Assembly: GCA_910574455.1 (NCBI GenBank)
Contig: CAJSYZ010000002.1
Location: 4,985,671 to 5,049,670 of the forward strand
Origin: Trichaptum fuscoviolaceum
Lineage: Eukaryota; Basidiomycota; Agaricomycetes; Hymenochaetales; Trichaptaceae
Reading direction: 5' to 3'
DNA: 64,000 bases
The first letter of the stretch is position 1; the number at the start of each line of letters is the position of its first letter. Under the pieces are notes generated by a model. It saw only the letters and a program-made list of their open reading frames with translations, had not been told where the DNA came from and did no database searches. The position numbers were made by a program, and so were the translations under genes. Of the stretch, positions 12,216-23,640 are shown one piece after another.

Positions 12216-14049
12216 CCTCTCTAAGGGCCCCGGGTGTATGCTTACTCTCCCCCTTGATGGCCTTTCGTCGAATTTAAGGAGGTCCGTAAGCGAAGCCAGC
12301 AAGGCAGCAAAAGATTTTTTCTGGGCGGAGGCTATTTAATGGTGCAACGCAGGGTTCGAGGATGTCTTATTTCTTGCAGCATATTGGAAAGGACTTCTTC
12401 CATTCGGGTCGGGGACAGCAGACGAAGCCACATGACAGTCACAAGCCATGTTTTCATGACATTTATTATTGTCCGACAAGCCGGAGCCGCTAGTTGTCGT
12501 CTCTTACCCGCTCTCCAGATTAGCGGACCGCATCCCCGCTCGCAAACGATAACCTCGAAAGGCAGAGACCTTCGCGAACTTCGCCAAAGCTGCTCCAGTC
12601 CTCACGTGAGCGCGCCGGGCATTTCTCCGAGAAATACCCAGTGCAATGTCGGAGTAGCCGAGCTTAGCAGATTGGATACAAACACGGGGATACGGTGTTG
12701 AATATCGATGATTACGCCGAGCGAAGCGTCGATCAGAATTCTGTATAGTATGACGCTCAAAATCCACGCGTAGATTTTCGGTGATCATCGTCAATACAGT
12801 GCCAGAGACGACGATCCGACATATATATGAGCATATGACACTGGGACCAAGGACCACCTCGACCGGTAGCATGCGGTTATGCCAGCAGTTGCAGTGACAG
12901 TCTACCGGAAACGCCTTCGTCCAAGTGGCAGGGGTATTCAAGAGGAGGACGAGACTTCGTGCTTCTTCGTTTATAGTACCTTTATACCAATAGAACAGTA
13001 TCACTGAAGAGTCCGAGAAAGAGGTGATTTGCAGCTTACAGGTCGAGTATATTGATGCTCTCGTAGAATTCGCAAACCCGTGCAATCATTCGGTAGGATG
13101 CTGGCACGAGATTTGACGAATGATTGACGATTTGTTGGAACCCGGAGGAGAATTGAGGCCAGAGTCAAGGTCAGAATTGAAGCTATTAGGCTCAGACCGC
13201 TCAGCACCTCCCAAAAGTTGAGCTTTATTCGGCTTGAAGAAGCACATAGGATGATCAAGTTGGCGACTCGGAAGGAGTTGTATTCCCTTACTCCCATTGG
13301 GAGTAAAGGGCACTGTATCCCCTAAATTGCCGTGGGATACCTGCCACTGTCCTTCGTGGGAATATTAGTCAGCAACAAATACTACGGCGTTGTGCCTTCA
13401 CCTCATCCAATCCTTACCAGCAGTAGGCACTCTCTTGCTTGGGCTAAAACACCTTTCACTACTCTTAAGCTTGTTTCAATTTTTTTCAATCCTCTTTCTT
13501 TCACACTTTCTCATCATGGTGGAGTAAGGGATCTGCCGGCGAAGCTCGGCCTGTTATCTAGTCCTAAAAGGATGGGGTTACTTGAATGAAGCCACCGTGG
13601 GAGCACTGGCAGAATTCAATTCTGCCCAAGCAAATGCAGGGCTGTGCTTCAACTCTTCAAGTTCATCTCTGAGGCTTGCGCTGCGGTGAACTTGAACTCT
13701 ACAGATACTCGCCTTTTAGGATGTCAAATTCTCCTCTGAGCTTGCTATACTAGTACTCGAGTCATCATACAAGAGGTTTGGTAACGGTTGAATTGAAATG
13801 ATGGCCTCGAGTAAGTCTCCGATTGATCATGATGATGTGCAATGACTCCAAGTTGCAGTCTGATGCGAATCATACTTTCAGTACATATACACGACATGAC
13901 ACGTCAGGAGTCTACTTGGATGGCGCTCTGGACACGTTCAGTATGTGAGGTTGGCTAGGCGCCATTCTCTTCCCGACATCTTAAGGGACATTAACTTGGC
14001 GAGAGAAGTTCGTGCACACTACCGTTCTATTGCATTACAGCTCTCCTAA
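12216..14049. other. Shared upstream region of the GH3 and IRE1-like genes
   Basis: About 1.8 kb between divergent genes. The open frames here (for example 12504-13085 minus, 193 codons) have no domain and an implausible composition, and are treated as chance. The GH3 promoter must lie in its first few hundred bases. Confidence 0.5.
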
Positions 14050-15361
14050 ATGGCATTCTCGAAACTCGGAAATATCAAAGTCGCTGCTCTGTTGGCCTCA
14101 TTTTGTATGGCTGATGAGAGTATCTCTACGTGGTCCTCCCTTCCATACACCAACAGTGCCTATCAGCCGTATCAGCTCTTGTTCGAGAAACCAACGGAGA
14201 TCCAGGGCATCGAGGTCAGTCTTGCACCAGAGCTTTTGGATATCGCATTGTTGGTTTCCGTCGACGGCAACATCCATGCTCGGAATCGGACGTCGGGCGA
14301 GGCTCTCTGGACGCTGAGCCCATCCCCGGAATCAGACGATCCAGACTTACTTGCGACAGCGCTGTCCCCGCTCATCCGCATCGAGCGCATTGCGAATGAC
14401 ACCTTATTCAACGCTGACAGTCCGAAGATAGCATACGCCCTCGAACCACAGTCGGGGGTCATCTTCGAGCTTTCGGTTTCCGATAACGGGACAACTACCC
14501 CTTCCCAGCGCTTAGTGTACTCCGTCCCCGAATTAGCTGGGCTTTCGCCATTTCTAGTACACGCTGGCGATCAGGTGTTGGTGTTAAACGGGAGGAAAGG
14601 AGTTAGGTTACTGGCAATCGATCTTGAGACGGGGTATCTAGAAGACGTGGTTGATGCGAACTCAATCTTTGGGCTCACAGAAAGAACGGGATACAATCGC
14701 CGGTCTTGGTTGTTCGGAGAGGAAACAGAGGGTGATTCATTCGCTTCGACGGTAGTCCTCCTTGAAAGGACAGGTAAGTTTGATCCGGGTTGTTCACGCG
14801 CTGCTATTGATACAGAGTTCCAGATTACGAGCTCACCATGGTTTCCAAGGACCCTCTCAGCATACCAAGAAGAAGTGCGCAAAATTTCCACTTCTCAACC
14901 TATGGTTCATACATTGCGAATAGTGCCATACAGGCAGATTACCGACGTCCATCTGACAACATGTACATACAATCATTATCCAACGGCGAGACTATGTGTT
15001 TTCAGGTTCCGTTCCCAGGAGATAGCTCACAGTATACGTCTACGAAACCTTTGTGGGTCGGGAGTGCTGGCACGCCATCCGATAGTCCTGTGTGAGTACA
15101 ATAAGAAAAGACGTCAATGTTAATACTGACTCTTGCAACTTGTCCACTAAAAACAGTGTGGCAGTATTTGACTTGTTTGATTCATCAGCTCGTGAGCGAC
15201 CCCTAGCTCTTCTGCAGCCCGCACCATCTCTGAGAGAACTATTCCCTCAATTCGATGCCGAGCTTATTGCGCGCCCTACCTTCTTCGGGCGTACAGAAGA
15301 CGGTTCGCATATTGCCATGAGTCCAGAGCATTTTCCGTTAGTGATTTTTTCATCATGGTAA
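14050..15361 (+). CDS. IRE1 lumenal-domain-only protein (398 aa, 3 exons)
   Basis: Exons 14050-14773, 14824-15091 and 15157-15361 join in frame. An N-terminal hydrophobic segment (IKVAALLASFCMA) looks like a signal peptide. The body matches the unfolded-protein sensor domain of the ER kinase/RNase IRE1: DIALLVSVDGNIHARNRTSG (first beta-propeller-like repeat), then PKIAYALEPQSGVIFELS, LVYSVPELAGLSPFLVHAGD, LLAIDLETGYLEDV and VVLLERTDYELTMVSK. Several N-glycosylation sites are present. After HFPLVIFSSW a stop codon occurs at 15359-15361. The transmembrane helix, kinase and RNase domains of IRE1 are absent, and the next 380 bases hold only the 3' flank of a minus-strand gene. A donor at 15358 could extend it, but the joins I tried give a stop at once. 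It could be a soluble sensor paralogue or a truncated duplicate. Confidence 0.75.
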
Positions 15362-15739
15362 CCTCTCATGAAATTTGTATCTGTGCCACCATTTCTTTTA
15401 ACGTACACTACACCTGATCCCGCACATAGAGTGTGAGTTGACGACGATAAGATGCTGAACGAAGACATTTATTACGACCTTGCGTAGATACTTATCTAAA
15501 GAATTGCTTTCTATGATACTTATGATAATGCGAAGCGAGCGTATAAGTAAATGATAATACAGCCAAGAGTAGCAAAGGAATGTTGGGGGACCTTCAGTAG
15601 CACAGAGAGAGCGAGGATGAGATAGAAACGCAGGAAAGCAATGTCGCCAAATTGTTTGTTGGCCAAAGCCAGCAGCCGTGTTCGAATTGAAAGCTATGCA
15701 GATAAAAACTCAGATATGGATGTGATCCGAAAGGAGACT

Positions 15740-18700
15740 TCATGGTAGGTGCATGCGAGAATGTTGATGAGATGAGTAAAGTGAAACGTATAAGACGGGA
15801 AAAGGCGAAGGAATGTGAGGTCGTTGATCATGCAGATGGTGATGAGGTAGGGACATGCATATTGATTGCTGAAACGCTGTCAGTATCGACCCTAGGCGTG
15901 AGAGGATGAAAAAAACGCACCTCTAAACCATGTCAACGCCTCAGACGTTGACGGAGCTTCCAGGTATAAAATAGCTTTGGTATCAACAATTCGTAAAGCT
16001 GAGCGGCGAAGTGTTACATAAATAATTCATTTCCGCAAACATCGGAGGATAAAAGAACTCACTATTGCCGTGAACAATGCTCGTTGGTTGAGGCATAGTT
16101 TGCATCCGTAATACCGCCCATAAGTCCACAGGTGAATTCGGGTCCTGGCCATTCGATGGGTCACGGCATAGTACAAAGAGGTCATTACACAAGATGCCAT
16201 ATAATGGCCGCGGTGTAAGCTCGGGTGCAAGACAATCGACGGCAACACTCGTAGTATCCCCGTGAGAGTCAAGGACCTCAAAGGACATCGTTTGCTTGCG
16301 GACGATTCGGGTAAGGAGCATTTTGCCGTCCATGATCAGGCGGCTAAAGATTGGGATTCAGGTTTGATGTCAAGTTTTCTGATAAATTGTATGCAGTGTA
16401 AACTGCGGGGTTGATATACTTACCGATGGGGTTGAACGAGAGGGCTGGGGAACTTCCCACGTATACGCGCTTGCCACTGTACGAGTTTTCGTCTTGATTC
16501 CGCATCTCGCTTTCCTTCGTTCATGTTGGTCGCAAGAGATGAGATTTCGTTCAGAGCCCTATCAAGGGGATCATCGAATGAATCCGTGGGAGGTGGGGTA
16601 CTCCGCCCAAGTTCTTCTAGCTATTAACGGAGTAAGTCTTTCGTAAGCAAAAGGAGACAGACAGAAAACGAAGCGCATACCAAGAGCCGATAGCGAGGGA
16701 TTCTTTGCACAGGAAGTAATAAATAACCCTCTAAGTTGAGCTGAGAATGCCTCGGATTAAGACGACAGCGTTTCAAGTACGACTTGATTCGCTTTCGTTG
16801 ACCCGACGTTAAAGCCACTGTCTTCCCTGGCACATTCAGATCATGGACAGAATTTGGCGCGCTGATAGCAGACATGGCGAGCCCCAAGTTCGCTAGCTGT
16901 GCGGAACTAGATGAAGGTGTGAGAGATTGACCAGCCGAAGAAGTCCCCGGTCGATCAGTCGTCCATTGCCGGATTCTTTGAACTGAGTTCTCAAAATTGC
17001 TGTCGATGACAAATCAGCACGCAGACTAAGTGCGAAAGAACAAGAGGACATACTTAATGTAAGTGGAGTACATTTTCATGAACGCGGCATGAGAAACGAA
17101 CATCCGTCCGACACCCATAGCAACGTCTGATGATAGTCTGCCGTCACTGTCAGCATCTGCAGCCAAACCATCAGTTTTGAAAAGCGGCGTCGCCGCATTC
17201 TCCAAAGCCGGAAGGAAGATGTCCTTGTGGAAGAGGAATAATGACTCGAGACCCCCGAATACAACTTTACGCTCAGCCGCTGGGATAACAGTCTCCTTAC
17301 TGGAGGAGCCAACACTGCTGATAGAATTCACTGGTAAAGACGCTGGCCTGATGTAAATGTCTACGAGTTCTTGAAGACTCTTCACATATGTACGCTCAGT
17401 TCTGATGGAAACAGTTCAGCGTGCATACAAATGCTATTGGACTTCTCAGCACTTACTCGACAATCTCGCGAACGACCATGACACGTTTACTTCGATCGTC
17501 TTTAGACTTACGTTCTTCCCCATTCGACCCACCGCTGTCTGTGGTAACAATACTCATTGTGGCTCCCGACGAGCCACTCCTACTAGGAGCCATCGAATCA
17601 ATTGATCGCATTTGACTCGAACCGGATGTCGGTGCAGATGATAAAGTGTCGACGGTGTCGAAGGACGCTTCGGATTGCATCCGAGTGCCCTCCCCCATAG
17701 TTGGTCTCCGAACGCGGTCCATAGGCGGAGTGCCACCATAGACGCTCATAGTATTCCCCTGGCTGAGTAAAGTCAAGTCATTCATGTCTTTGAGGTACGC
17801 CATGACAGAACGAAGAGCTCTTGTGCTGGCTTCCCGAACGCGGTCATCGTCCTTGCGGTGCATATCTTCAGGACTCTGGACTATAGGGCTCCCTTGTCGA
17901 GACGTCTCGTCCTGATCTTCGACACCATTACTGGCTGTAATGGAGCCCAGGAACGGACCTGTACTCGGGATAGGTATGTTGAGCGAAGGCGGTCCATCAA
18001 TTGGTAAGAAACTTCTTCGTTTCGCAGATCGGGGCATAGGTGACGGTGGGGCGAGTAACCCACCAGAAGACGGCGTCTGAGGTGTGGAAGGAATTCGTAA
18101 TCTGTCAGTCGAGGGATTATGATGGAGAGTAGGCATCAACAGAGAAGGTAGTGGAGTTGATGATGGTCCAGCTTCTGGCGCTCGAACACTAACATCCAGC
18201 TGAGGAGGAGTAAACTTCCGAGGCGATGCTTGGAAAGTCTGAGCCCTAGCTCTTCCGGAGATAGACTGCGACAACGCAGAACCTCCGTGCGTTGTCTGAG
18301 GCCTAGCAGAAGGTGTAGGAGGGATATCCGAAATTTCCGCCGCCCTCAACTTGCCCATCGACATCTTCTTCAAAAATCCCCACCGTCGCCCACTCCCGGA
18401 CTTTTCCTTCTCTGAAGATTTGAGTTTACGCAGGGCTGCAATCTGCGGAACAGATGCCTCGCTACCGTCTTGCCCAGAGCCACGCCTAGTAACGGGCGTT
18501 ACTGGCCGGGAGCGCGTCGGGCGCGGTGGCGATTCAATATCCGCGTCGGCGTCTGTATCCTCATTGATGGATTGCTCACCCCACATGGAGTTGAGAAGTG
18601 GCGGTCTACTTCCTGCTCGTGAAGGACCTCTAGAGTTAACTCCTAAACTTGCAAATTTTCTTTGCTGTGCGAGAGCGTCTAGGTTGTCTGAAAGCTTCGA

Positions 18701-20841
18701 ACCTATTGTACTTGCAGCGTAATGGGGCAACGTTGGGCGAGGGGGGGATTCCAATTGTGTAGAAGCACCTGCGCCCTGCATTACCTTTCTCAATTCGTCA
18801 GCACTTCGCATCCGACGTAATTCGCCACGCTCTTGCCACGGCGGCGGCAGCATGGCGGATGCGGCAGGCAAGGGGTCCATAGACATTTCCGGGTCGTCGG
18901 TCCTATCTCCAGCCCACGTCATAGTCGCTTTGGAGGGCGACTGTTGACGTGATTCCCGATTGCGCTCGTAGTAATTGCGACTCGGTGTCGTTCGTGTCCG
19001 GGCAAGTTTAGGAGCGGGTTGTGGCGGGCTAAACGGCACAGGGGGAGTGGCGGCAGCAGCACGCTCGATTGCTCTCGCAGAGGCAGGTGTGATGGTATGC
19101 TCTTCGTCTTCGTTAGCCGTGAAGTGCCTGTCCGGCGCAGAAGCAGACGTTGGTACGCTCGGTGGAGGAGAAATACCGTTCAAGTCCTCCTGGTCAGTGT
19201 AGTCGGCATCCGAGATATCTGTAACGGTTTCTGACGTTGTAGCTATTGAGGAAGCCGATAGTTGCGGGAACATGGGGGTCGAAGGGGGATACATAGGCGT
19301 CATCGGCGCTTTAGCCAGAAGGGGATCGACAAGTGCTTTCCACGGTCCCTGGAACGGGTTATCATCAACGAGGAGAGACTCTAGGCAGGGTAATGTGCAC
19401 AGCCAGGGTGGCAGAGCGTGCATTTTGTTCCTTCGGATACTGAGAGTATGGAGCTTCTGAAGTTCAGCAAGGGGAGCCGGTATAGTCGATATGCCAGTAG
19501 AGTCTGCGATCAAAACCCGCAAGGAAGTCAGTTCAGCCAAAAACTCCGGCAGCGCCCGAAGAGGGTTTGATGAGATGTTCAGCTCTTCCAATGAGGTACA
19601 TGAGGCCAAAGCGGGTGATAGTAAGGCCAGGAAATTCGCAGAAATATCAAGGGCCAAAAGGGTCGAACATATTTGCGGCAAAGAAGTGTTGAGGAAGCCA
19701 TGGACATGATTAGGCGTACTAGACTTCCCTATAAGAAGGTGGGTGATGCCTGTCAAAAATAGATGTTTAGTGGATGATTAACAGACAGCACATGGACAAG
19801 TACTAGGCTTGCTATAGGATAGTCACTCACCAGGCTGAATAGTTAAAGACGACAACGGTGCGCCGTCGCCACGGACGATCAGTCCCCGACCTTCTTCAGC
19901 AACGACGATGGCAGCCGTACGATCCTCTTGCTTTTCCGCATCATCCTCTTCATCAATGTCATGATGATCATTGAAGTCGAATTCCTCTTCGCTGGTAATG
20001 AACTCTTCACGGTCTTCCTGCTCACGTTGCCAGGATGTGTCATAGCTTGGCTGAGATCTTAGCGTACGTTCGGGAGGGCGATCAAAGGAGGCCATAGGTG
20101 AAATGTCATCCGACTGCGAAGGGGATCGCCTTGTTCGTGTAACATCCGTTCGCCGTACTCTCTCCATAGGCGACACGTGAGATTTACGTGATCCAGAGGA
20201 CAGGGACGACCCATTTGAAGCCCGAGAGAACATCTCCACAATTGTATCAGACGTAATACCCAAACCAATACCGCCTTCAATCCCTTCGACATCGTCGCCT
20301 GACGCAACCCGCACATTGCTAAAATCTCCTGAGATTCCGTTCGCCGAGATGGTACTCCCAGGATTTGTATAAGCTGATGAACGCGTCGAAGCGGACGAAG
20401 ATCCAGCAGATGATAGAGCTGGCATTGCAGTCGGGGGATGATGAAGCGCGGCCATCCCGCGAGGATATGGATCAGGAAAATTCGACGGATCCGGGAGGGT
20501 GGAAGCCTTTGGCGGGCGCGCAAACGGCGGCGGCGAATTATCGTAGAGAATTTCTCCTTCAGACGCTGAGCGACCCAAGCCAGCTTTGCTCATAACAGAA
20601 TCTGTCTGAACTGGCGTTGGTCTGAATAGCGCAGACGTGTTCGGCACCAGTGGTGGTTGCACCAAGCTGTTGCCAATTGTGTCACGATGGTCGTACGCAG
20701 GTTCTGTTGCCTGGACAATCGGTGCCAGCGACGTTGGGAGTGTCGGCGCGCGTGGACGTTTTAAATCACGCTCGGGGAGGGGAAAAGACTCCTGCGAGTG
20801 CGACCCGGACGTGTCGGGTGAAGCGAGGTAATCCTCGAGGT
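15740..20841 (-). CDS. LRR - RhoGEF (DH) - PH protein, about 1,500 aa; 5' end unresolved
   Basis: A Rho-family GTPase exchange factor preceded by leucine-rich repeats. The first exon seen (20841 to about 19833) is disordered and acidic and ends in SLTIQPG, joining GITHLLIGKSS. Four or five LRRs follow (LEELNISSNPLRALPEFLAE, LHTLSIRRNKMHALPPWL). A long Ser/Pro-rich linker runs to VVREIVE. The DH domain begins TERTYVKSLQELVDIYIRPA and continues VVFGGLESLFLFHKDI and LEGYLLLPVQRIPRYRLL, the conserved DH helix. The PH-like domain has LIMDGKMLLTRIVRKQ, LYGILCNDLFVLC and EALTWFRAFQQSI, then a His-rich tail ending at 15740. An acceptor at 20842 (branch CTAAC) shows that an upstream exon exists; a GAC-repeat frame reading PFDEDDDDDD lies just before it, but no ATG was found. 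It probably controls polarity or the actin cytoskeleton. Confidence 0.85.
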
Positions 20842-20883
20842 CTATTAAACGCGTCGTTAGCAGAAGATTAAAAGTATATTAAA

Positions 20884-20909
20884 CGTCGTCGTCGTCGTCG
20901 TCTTCGTCG
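20884..20909. repeat. CGT/GAC trinucleotide repeat
   Basis: An interrupted (CGT)n run lies just upstream of the first accepted exon of the LRR-RhoGEF gene. Read on the minus strand in one frame it codes a run of Asp after Glu, so it may be part of that gene's first exon rather than non-coding. Confidence 0.6.
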
Positions 20910-21004
20910 AAGGGAGAGCACGACGCCGGGGAGACGGAAAGGCGTGACGGAGAGAAAGGACTTCAAGAACGTGCAGACAGCCGAGGGGGACGTGCGGGAG
21001 TGCG

Positions 21005-21871
21005 TTAGACTGCACCCACGAAATCAGCAATTGAAACCGAACGGGAAGAAGCTGCATGCGCGTCAACAAAGCCAAGCAGCCGCTTGCTCAGCTTTTCCCA
21101 CACGCCACTCCATTCAAAATTTTCGGAAGCCACATGCACATCCGGAAATTTAAGCACCCTGATTTCCCAAGCTTGTGCGCCCGCGGAAACATGATTGTCC
21201 TCTCTGTCGTCCGAGCGCGCACAAATGTCCCCCCGCATGATGGAAGCCACAGCGCCGACGTTCAATTGACGGCGGACACGACGACGGCGACAACGACGGA
21301 ATAGAATAGTCTGACAGCGACAAGAAGGACACGCACCAAATGGATTTCCGTCCTCCACTGAGTTTTCGTGGCTGCTCATATACGCCTCATCTTCCAGCCA
21401 CGACCCCTGCGACATATCAGCCCTATCCCGTAGCTCGATGCTGCTCATGTTCTCGTCTCTTCCACGGAGCGTGTCCGTGTCCGTGTCTCCAAGCGGGGGT
21501 AGTGGTTTGTCGCGGTTGGACGCGTAGAATGCCTTGGGAGTCGAGCGCGTCGGGCGATGTAAATATCTCGCCTGCAATTCACGATCGGTACCGGGGGGCT
21601 GCTGGTGGTGGTGCGCTCCCTCGATGTCAATGCATGCGTTGGAACTGGAGAACGACGGCGACGGGATGGAGAACAGCGAGTAGTTCTGCTGATGGCCTGG
21701 TCTTGTCGGACGGCGGTCCTCGACCTTTTGCACCTGACGATGGATGTAAGAAATAAAGCAGGTATCAGAGTCTGACGCAGAAGGGGTCTGTGCGGCAGCA
21801 ATATTACGCACCTGGCCGGTGGTGTACATTTGATTCTTGATGTGCTCGGGTATATGCTGAGCATATGGCAT
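21005..21871 (-). CDS. Unidentified protein, start and introns uncertain
   Basis: An open frame of 288 codons starting MPYAQHIPEHIKNQMYTTGQ. A GTGCGT donor after TTGQ and a TCAG acceptor before VQKVEDRRPTRPGH would remove an in-frame intron. The protein is polar, with His/Gln/Ser-rich parts and an acidic segment (SWLEDEAYMSSHENSVEDGN). A Cys/Arg-rich stretch (CPSCRCQTILFRRCRRRRVR) may itself be intronic, since a GTGCGT donor lies just before it. Upstream of the ATG the same frame keeps reading plausible protein (DNFGHSWTHITLTDVLPCWY) after a possible CCTCAG acceptor near 21944. The true gene may therefore begin further upstream. No family was recognised. It is encoded head to tail with the LRR-RhoGEF gene, about 160 bases before it. 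Confidence 0.4.
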   Translation of the reverse strand: MPYAQHIPEHIKNQMYTTGQVRNIAAAQTPSASDSDTCFISYIHRQVQKVEDRRPTRPGHQQNYSLFSIPSPSFSSSNACIDIEGAHHHQQPPGTDRELQARYLHRPTRSTPKAFYASNRDKPLPPLGDTDTDTLRGRDENMSSIELRDRADMSQGSWLEDEAYMSSHENSVEDGNPFGACPSCRCQTILFRRCRRRRVRRQLNVGAVASIMRGDICARSDDREDNHVSAGAQAWEIRVLKFPDVHVASENFEWSGVWEKLSKRLLGFVDAHAASSRSVSIADFVGAV

Positions 21872-21944
21872 TTGATACCAACAAGGAAGAACGTCGGTCA
21901 GAGTAATATGCGTCCACGAGTGTCCAAAATTGTCTGTCCCTGAG

Positions 21945-23640
21945 GGAAATTTATGAGCCTCCTTCGCAACAATTCATGCACCTCGTTTGTCGCCGAGGGT
22001 CCTCTCGCCGTCGTGCAGAGGTGTTGGCCGTCGAGGACGGGTTGTATTCGGAGAGGGAGCAGTGCGCCGTCAGAGAGTGCAGAGGAGAGCAGGAAGTCAA
22101 CAGTGCTGCAAGTGCAGTGTCCGAGTGCACTTTTACGCTTTCCGTCAATCTCAAACGGAATCTCAAGTACGTATGCGAACATCAGGCACATCAAAGGGCG
22201 TCCCTATTATATCGATGCCGGGACCCGGCTTGTCTGCCTTTGGATAACTCCTTCCATCCGAATAAAACGTATAAAGATGGGTCTCGAACAGTAATTATAA
22301 GTACTGCAAGATACATGCAACATCGATTTTCCTTGGACGGTTCCGAATTCAATAATAACTGAGATCACCTCGCCGAAATACAAGCTCGCAAAGAGGACGG
22401 TTCGGAAGACGAGGCAGTCTACTATGCTCGGAAATCTTTCCCATCGAGCCTGTGCAAGCGGGGCAGCGGTTGTATCTTATGACAAATGTCTGGCTCCCGA
22501 GTAGTTGTAGTCCTAGCAACAACACCGTTTCCCCAGTGCGCGGCTCCCGACTCGTGCTCGGCCAAATGCACTGATAAGGTACATGTTCCAAGGCAAAATC
22601 CCATTTTCAAACTGTGAGCGTTTGTAGTAAAGTTTACCGCCTACTATTTGGGAGTCCGATGCTTCAGACTGAGAAAGTATTAGACTTAGTGTATTTCCAG
22701 CACTCTTCCCGCATCATCGGTTCCCCTGCGCTACCGATCAAACCATGCTGATGAGGGGCACCAGATTTCAGTTCGCCATGAAATCGTCTGAGCCAACAAC
22801 TCATCCTCCTTGATATCCAATCAACTCTCACACACCAAGCTTTCACCCTCGAAAAGCACCTTTGTCTCCTTTCCGTTGGAGGGCATCCACAACCGCCCGT
22901 GATGGTATCGATAATCAGAATGCGGATTGTTGAACGTGAGCGTGGGTTCGCGTGCGCTTGACTGGTGAAAAGCGAGCTTTGCAACTGCTTGGTCGGCACG
23001 CTCGGCGCTCACCTGCATTCCGCGTGGGTGTTAACTTGGGATAGTACCGCGCTGGCTGCGACTAATGATGGCGAACATAAGAAGGCTCCGCAATGGTCTG
23101 ACATGGAATCTTGAGAAGATGCGATGTACGTTTTCGCGAACAATGTAAATTGCAACGATCGCCCGCCAATCAGTCAACAGACATCTGAAGCAGAACACAC
23201 CTGTCTAGCATTTCAGTTACTCCGACATAATCGTTGCTCCAGAGTGGCATAGAAGAGAACTTTCTTAAAGGCACATGTGCAAAACGTTGAGCATAAATAG
23301 CCTTTCTTGTCACCTAGTCAATCGCGAGAAAAGTTTTTCATCATTTCAGCTCCAAACAGCAGAAGACAGCTGGGAGCGTGGCTTGCCCATGATCGGGGTT
23401 TACACGCCATAGTGTAATACAGAGTAGCACGACGATGTCAGCCGTTCACAGGCGTCATCGTCAGCACGTGTCGTGCGTTCCGAAGAAAACTGATTCTCGA
23501 CACCCTGAGTCTGGCCAAATATTTGCGCATCAAATAATAACTGGCGACGCTTGCGTCCAGTAGGCTACACTGTAAACGAGAAACAACGATCAATCCTTCT
23601 CACTGTAGCTGGAAACCTTCGAAATAACCTACTACAGTCA
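21945..23640. other. Intergenic, no gene recognised
   Basis: Short open frames overlap on both strands but none shows a domain or consistent splicing. The left end may hold a further 5' exon of the unidentified minus-strand gene. I see no tRNA and no transposon ends. Confidence 0.45.

Noticed and set aside
12504..13085. 193-codon minus-strand open frame upstream of the GH3 gene
   Set aside because: Composition is irregular, no domain or signal is visible, and it lies in the promoter region of two divergent genes.
17881..19709. Many plus-strand frames over the LRR-RhoGEF linker
   Set aside because: They are antisense to a long Ser/Pro-rich coding exon, whose composition produces open frames on the other strand.
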